Shown one piece after another: positions 59,133-64,000 of a DNA stretch of 64,000 nt. Within the stretch, counting starts at the first letter, position 1; each line of letters opens with the position of its first letter. The position numbers and the translations under genes were made by a program. The DNA comes from Periconia sp. R9002 (lineage: Eukaryota > Ascomycota > Dothideomycetes > Pleosporales > Periconiaceae): contig JAMAHW010000099.1 in the NCBI GenBank assembly GCA_023627715.1, positions 91,087-155,086 on the forward strand. Reading direction: 5' to 3'. The notes below the pieces were generated by a model, which saw only the letters and a list, made by a program, of their open reading frames with translations, did not search any database and was not told where the DNA came from.

Positions 59133-60978
59133 GATGTTTTTCTTTGGAGATGTGTATATTTGATTCAATGCTGTGCGCATCGTAAATATTGATTATAATA
59201 ACTACTAGACGTTGTAATCTTAATAGAGATATAGGTGCTTCCCATATACTATAGGGCCACCCTAGACTATAGAAAAAGCTTAATTAGTAGCTATATACCT
59301 AATTTAGAATTATCTAATTATAGTATAATTAGTTCTAAAATATTATAAAATTACTCTATATTTTAACGTTTTTTAGAATATAATATATTATTATTTTAGT
59401 ATACTAAAATAATTAATTATATTATAATATTAGTGCTTATTTTAGTAGTGTTTTTAGTATTAATATATTAATATATAAGTTAACTATAGCCCTTATACTT
59501 ACCTTATTATTAAATTTACTATAGATAGTATTAATTAAATTTTTAGGTATAAATTATAGGTAATTTTAGTAAAGTTCTTACTAGAGGCTTTTAATAGAGC
59601 TATTTCTCGTAAATTATAGGTTAATTAGAAGATATTATAGTAGTTACGTATTAGTTAATAAATATATAGAGAGCTATACTTACTTTTACCTACTATAAAA
59701 AGGCGGCCTAAAATATTATTATATACTTAAAAGTATATTATTACAAACCTTATATAGGAGATAGGCGCTTATAAAGAATATAAGTAAAAAGGTATAAATA
59801 ATAAGTAAGTGCGGGATATATATAACTAATTAATAACGCTAAAGTTACGTGATCCTATAATCCTAAGCTTAGCATATTAGGTAAGCTATAGGATACTATA
59901 AAATACTATAGGATCCTATAAGCTAAGGCTATAGAAAGGTATAAAATTCTATAGGATAATAATATATATAGATAAGAATAATATTTCTTTTAGATTATTA
60001 TAATTAACCTAAGTTTATAGATATAATCTATCTTTAGTTTACTCTACTTATCTATCTTATCTAACTTTTACTTATACTCTTTAAATAAACTTTTAAGGTA
60101 CTAGTCTAATATTAGTTTATAATATAATAATTCTTCTACTAGCCTATCTTTAATATTTTAATTACTATTTTAATATAAGTAATATAGATATAGATACTTA
60201 AACTCTTACTTTTAACTAAGACTTTAGTTAATATAGCAACGTTAAGAAACTTCTACTTTACTATAGTAACTAAAAGGAACTAAAAGATTAGCTACTCTAA
60301 TATAATCTTTACTTTTATATAAATAACTATATTATAGAAGCTAATAAAGTAATACTTATTACTACTTTAATAAAGAATAAAGCCTTTAAGTAGGTTTCGC
60401 CTTATATCTAACGCTATATAAATAGTAATATTAAAAACTCTAATAATATATATATATTTAAAAACTAAGATAAGTTTAAAGTAAAGATTTATAAAGTCTT
60501 TAGATAGTTAATCTAAAAGCCTATTATAGAACGTAATATCTAATAGTTAAAATAAATAACGTCTACTACTAATTACACTAGTAAGTTTAGATAACTTATA
60601 GCCTAGATTAAGTAGAATAATAAGTTACTTTAGCGTATATATTAATAGGGGCTTAAGCTATAAGTCTATAAAGAGCTTAGACGTAGTAGAGCTAATATAA
60701 TTACCTTTAATAAACTAATTAAAGAAACTATTAAGATTAATAATAAGTTATATAAACTAGATTTAGAAAACTAACTTTATAACTAAAAGTTTAGAGAAAA
60801 GAAATATTACTAACTACCTATATAGGGTAAGAGGCGCGACTACGTTTAAACTATAAGAACTATCTATATAGTAAAATACTATATTTCTAATAGACCTAAA
60901 GCTATACACCTTAATAGTATAGATAAAAAAAATAAGAAGGTAGATAACGTAAAGCGTATAAGTAAAAAAGATATAGTA

Positions 60979-61020
60979 TACTATAGCTATAGAAAGAAAA
61001 GATACTTTACTAGAGATTAC
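60979..61020 (+). pseudogene. Remnant of gag CCHC zinc knuckle
   Basis: In one frame a 14-codon stretch keeps the spacing of a CCHC knuckle and the flanking Lys, Phe, Arg and Asp residues. All three Cys positions and the His position now read Tyr (TAC/TAT), and Gly positions read Arg. For the Cys and Gly codons this is the result of G-to-A change; His to Tyr is C-to-T. Confidence 0.6.
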
Positions 61021-62799
61021 TATAGTAAGAATAAAGTTACTTATTATATTAATATTATAAAGTAGAACTCTAAATAGTTTAATAATAATAATAAGATATA
61101 GGAGATTATTATACCTACGTACGCTAGTTTTACCTACTAAAAGGAGAAAGCTAAAGATATAAGAAAGGTACTAAAAATAGTTAGTTTTAAGTATAATAAA
61201 GAGAACTACCTACTAGATATATACTTAGGAACCTAAGTAGAAGGACTATAGAACTATAAAGGAGATAGTAATAAAGCTAATAAGTAGCTAATAGTAGAAA
61301 ATAACGTACTACTAGTATAATATAATAAGATTAATATTTATAGAAAAATAATAAATAATAAACTTAAGGATGCTAGAAGATAATAGAAAACTTACTACTA
61401 TAAATACACTAATAGAAAAGTTAAGTATATATTTATAATTACTTTAAAAATATACGATTAATATCTTAAATAAGAATAATTATATTTACACTTTTTAGAT
61501 AAAGAAACTTTTTAGATATAGAAAAACTCTTACGTATAAAGAATCTACGTATAACTTTTATAAAAAAAAATATAGTAACTAGCTAGTAAAGAGAAAACTA
61601 ACGTTATATATATACCTCTAGGTAAAAAATATAAAACTATTTAATATAACTATAATTAGTATAACTTTAGGTATAGAACCTTATATAATATAGTATATAC
61701 TTATACTTACTATAAGTACTACTACTTCGCGAAAGTAGAAAATAGTTACTTTCCGTTCTATAAAAAGTGTACGTATAAATAGATTAACTATATAAATAAT
61801 ATTTATAATTACTATTTATAGGATAAGAGAGTAAATAACTACTTTTTAGGATATATAAGTCTCTAATAGGCGTAGAGAAACATTATAGTAGATAGGGTAT
61901 ACTTAAATAATAAATAGTAGGTTTATATAAACTATAATTACTAAAAGTATAACTTCTTTAAAAATAAAAACGGATTTAACTAAAAGTTTTTTTTAGAGGT
62001 TAATTAAGAATTAGAATTACTAATAGTACTATTAGTAGAATTTAGTAATACGTTATTAAAGAATATTATAGTATTAGAATAATAGAATTACTAAGAGTTA
62101 TAATATAACTTAAGAAGAATAATAGTAAGTATTACTTTAAGGTATTAGTAGATTTAGAATTATAAATTAACTATATTTTAGTAAAAGTAGCGTATATAGC
62201 TAGACTACAACCTACTTTTAAAGAAACCTTATATAATCTAAGGATAGCTAATAGCTTTATAGAGAGGATTACTTATAAAGTGTTAATAACTATTATTATT
62301 ACTCTAGGAAATTAGTAAGAGTTAGTACTAGATATTTTTAGGATAGCTACTTATAATATTATACTTAGTCTACCCTAGCTAACTAATAATAATTTTTAAA
62401 TTAATTAGAAGATACGTTAGATTAAACTAGAATAACTATAGAATAGTAAAGGCGTTACTAAAATACCTATATAAAGCTATACTAGCTTAGTAGATAAAAA
62501 AATAATTATATAGATTACTTTAACCTAGAAGATTTTTAAAAAATAAGACTTTAACTCTATAATAATAAATAATACTATAAAAGTTAAGATAGAATAATTA
62601 CTACTTTATAAAAAAGTTAAGGAAAGACCTAATCTTAAAGTAGAAAATCTACGTAAAATAAATAAAGTACTAAGAATAGTACTATAAAAATATAGTAACT
62701 TTCTAAAAATATTTATAGAAAAGAAAGGCGTTAAAGCGTTACTATAATATTAACTATAGAATTATATAATTAACCTAGAAGAAAGAAAATACCTAGGAT

Positions 62800-63440
62800 T
62801 TAAACTAATATACTAATTATCTAAAAAAGAGCTAGAAGTGCTTAGGAAGTATATTAAAAAAAACTTAGTAAAAAAATTTATCTAAGAATCTAAGTTTTTA
62901 GTAGGATACCTAGTCCTATTTATGCTAAAGAAGGATAGGTTACTATAGCTATATATAGATTACTATAAGCTAAACATAATTATAAGAAAAAATTACTACC
63001 TATTACTAAATATATAAGAGCTAAGGGACTAATTATCTAAGGCTAAAATATTTATAGTATTAGACCTAAAAAGAGTGTATAACTTTATTAGGATAAAAAG
63101 TAGTAAAAAATAGAAGATAGCTTTTAGAACTAGATATAGATACTTTAAGTATCTAGTAATACTATTTAGCCTAACTAACGCCTTTATAATATATTAAGTA
63201 ATAATTAATAACGTACTATAAAAATATCTAAATAACTATATAATTATATACCTAGATAATATACTAATCTACTTAGACTCTAAAGAAAAATATAAATATT
63301 ACGTATATAAAGTACTAATAAGACTTAGGAAATATAGCTTTAAGCTTAAACTAGAGAAATATAAATTTTATAAATAAGAAGTTAAATTTTTAGAATATAT
63401 TATAAGAGTTAACAGAGTACGAATTAGTAAAAAGAAAATC
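62800..63440 (+). pseudogene. Remnant of Ty3/gypsy reverse transcriptase
   Basis: Translating in the frame of 62901, with several stops, gives the recognisable reverse-transcriptase core: a KKD segment followed by a DYYKLN block (about 62925-62970), a VLDLKRVYNFIRI block (about 63059-63100), and the catalytic loop at 63249-63260, where the expected YxDD reads YLDN. The order and spacing match Ty3/gypsy elements. RNase H-like sequence follows. The many TAA/TAG stops and the Asp-to-Asn change in the active site show it is dead. Confidence 0.8.
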
Positions 63441-64000
63441 TAAATAATTAAAAAATAAAAAATACTAAAAATTATTAAAGACGTATAGTTATTTCTAAGT
63501 TTTATAAACTTTAATAGATAGTTTATTAAGAATTTTACTAAAATCGTAATACTACTCTTAAAACTAACTAGAAAAAAAGTATTATAGAGATAAAGAAAAA
63601 GTTAATAGTAGTTATTTAAAGCTTTAAAAAAAGTATATATTAAAAAACTAGTCTTTATTACTTTTTAAAGTAGAGAACTTCTAAAACTTAAAACTAACGT
63701 ATTAGATTTTATAGAAAGAGTAGTAGCTTTATAAAAAAGAAATAAGAAATAGTACCTAGTAGTTTACTACTTAAGAAAGTTCTTAGGACTAGAAGAATAA
63801 TATAATATATATAATAAAGAACTACTTATAATAGTAGACGTACTTAAATATTAGAGAGTATATATAAAGAGCTACTTAGAGCTTATAATATTTTTAGACT
63901 ATAAGAATCTTATATACTTTACTATAATAAAGAAGTTAAATTAATAATAAGTATAATAGTTAGAACTATTAGAATAATATAAGTTTAAAATTATCTATAT

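Larger units (their letters stand above)
59219..64000 (+). mobile_element. RIP-degraded Ty3/gypsy LTR retrotransposon (runs off the window)
   Basis: From about 59.2 kb base composition changes abruptly to very high AT, dominated by TA steps, with stops in every frame: the signature of RIP. On the + strand the order gag zinc-knuckle remnant (about 60979-61020), reverse transcriptase (about 62800-63440) and RNase H-like sequence (from about 63.5 kb) is that of the Ty3/gypsy gag-pol region. The integrase and right LTR would lie beyond the window. I could not delimit the left LTR; the compositional boundary is used as the left edge. No intact ORF remains, so the copy cannot be autonomous. Confidence 0.85.

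Overview
The window is nuclear DNA of a filamentous ascomycete (Pezizomycotina; a Dothideomycete is my guess, from general character only). The evidence is short GT-AG introns with CTAAC/CTGAC branch points, homologues of the Aspergillus carbon-catabolite genes creC and creD, two rhodopsin/PTH11-type seven-helix proteins, and a terminal AT-rich block with the C-to-T/G-to-A marks of repeat-induced point mutation (RIP). I found no tRNA, rRNA or CRISPR. Exon coordinates were assigned by eye from splice signals and phase, so single-base errors are possible.

Left part (1-20 kb), conserved housekeeping and signalling genes: the last exon of a GH18-type protein ending in a UBA domain; creD (arrestin-like ubiquitin-ligase adaptor); creC (WD40 partner of a deubiquitinase); the mitochondrial Rho GTPase gem1/Miro; a Zds1-family protein; and Slm1 (PH-domain TORC2 effector). 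creC and gem1 are divergent and share about 1 kb, which holds a perfect CreA-like palindrome. Intergenic DNA is rich in microsatellites and TAGGTA/TACCTA words.

Middle part (20-51 kb), a mix of accessory and core genes: a rhodopsin-like membrane protein, an NAD-epimerase-fold protein, a dienelactone hydrolase, a glutathione S-transferase, an unrecognised membrane-anchored protein, an F-box-like protein with a disturbed 3' end, a four-RRM protein, the head-to-head pair ind1 (mitochondrial Fe-S assembly) and bfr2 (ribosome biogenesis), a hormone-sensitive-lipase-like hydrolase, two short-chain dehydrogenases and a PTH11-type receptor. Between them lie a 350-bp MITE-like inverted-repeat element and two decayed genes recognisable only across in-frame stops.

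Right part (51-64 kb): about 5.9 kb with no convincing gene, then a secreted type-B carboxylesterase, then from about 59.2 kb an extremely AT-rich, RIP-degraded Ty3/gypsy retrotransposon on the + strand that runs off the window. Its gag zinc knuckle, reverse transcriptase and RNase H regions are still traceable through many stops.

The genes do not form a biosynthetic cluster. Functional links are limited to creC/creD (same regulatory pathway) and a loose group of detoxification and redox enzymes.
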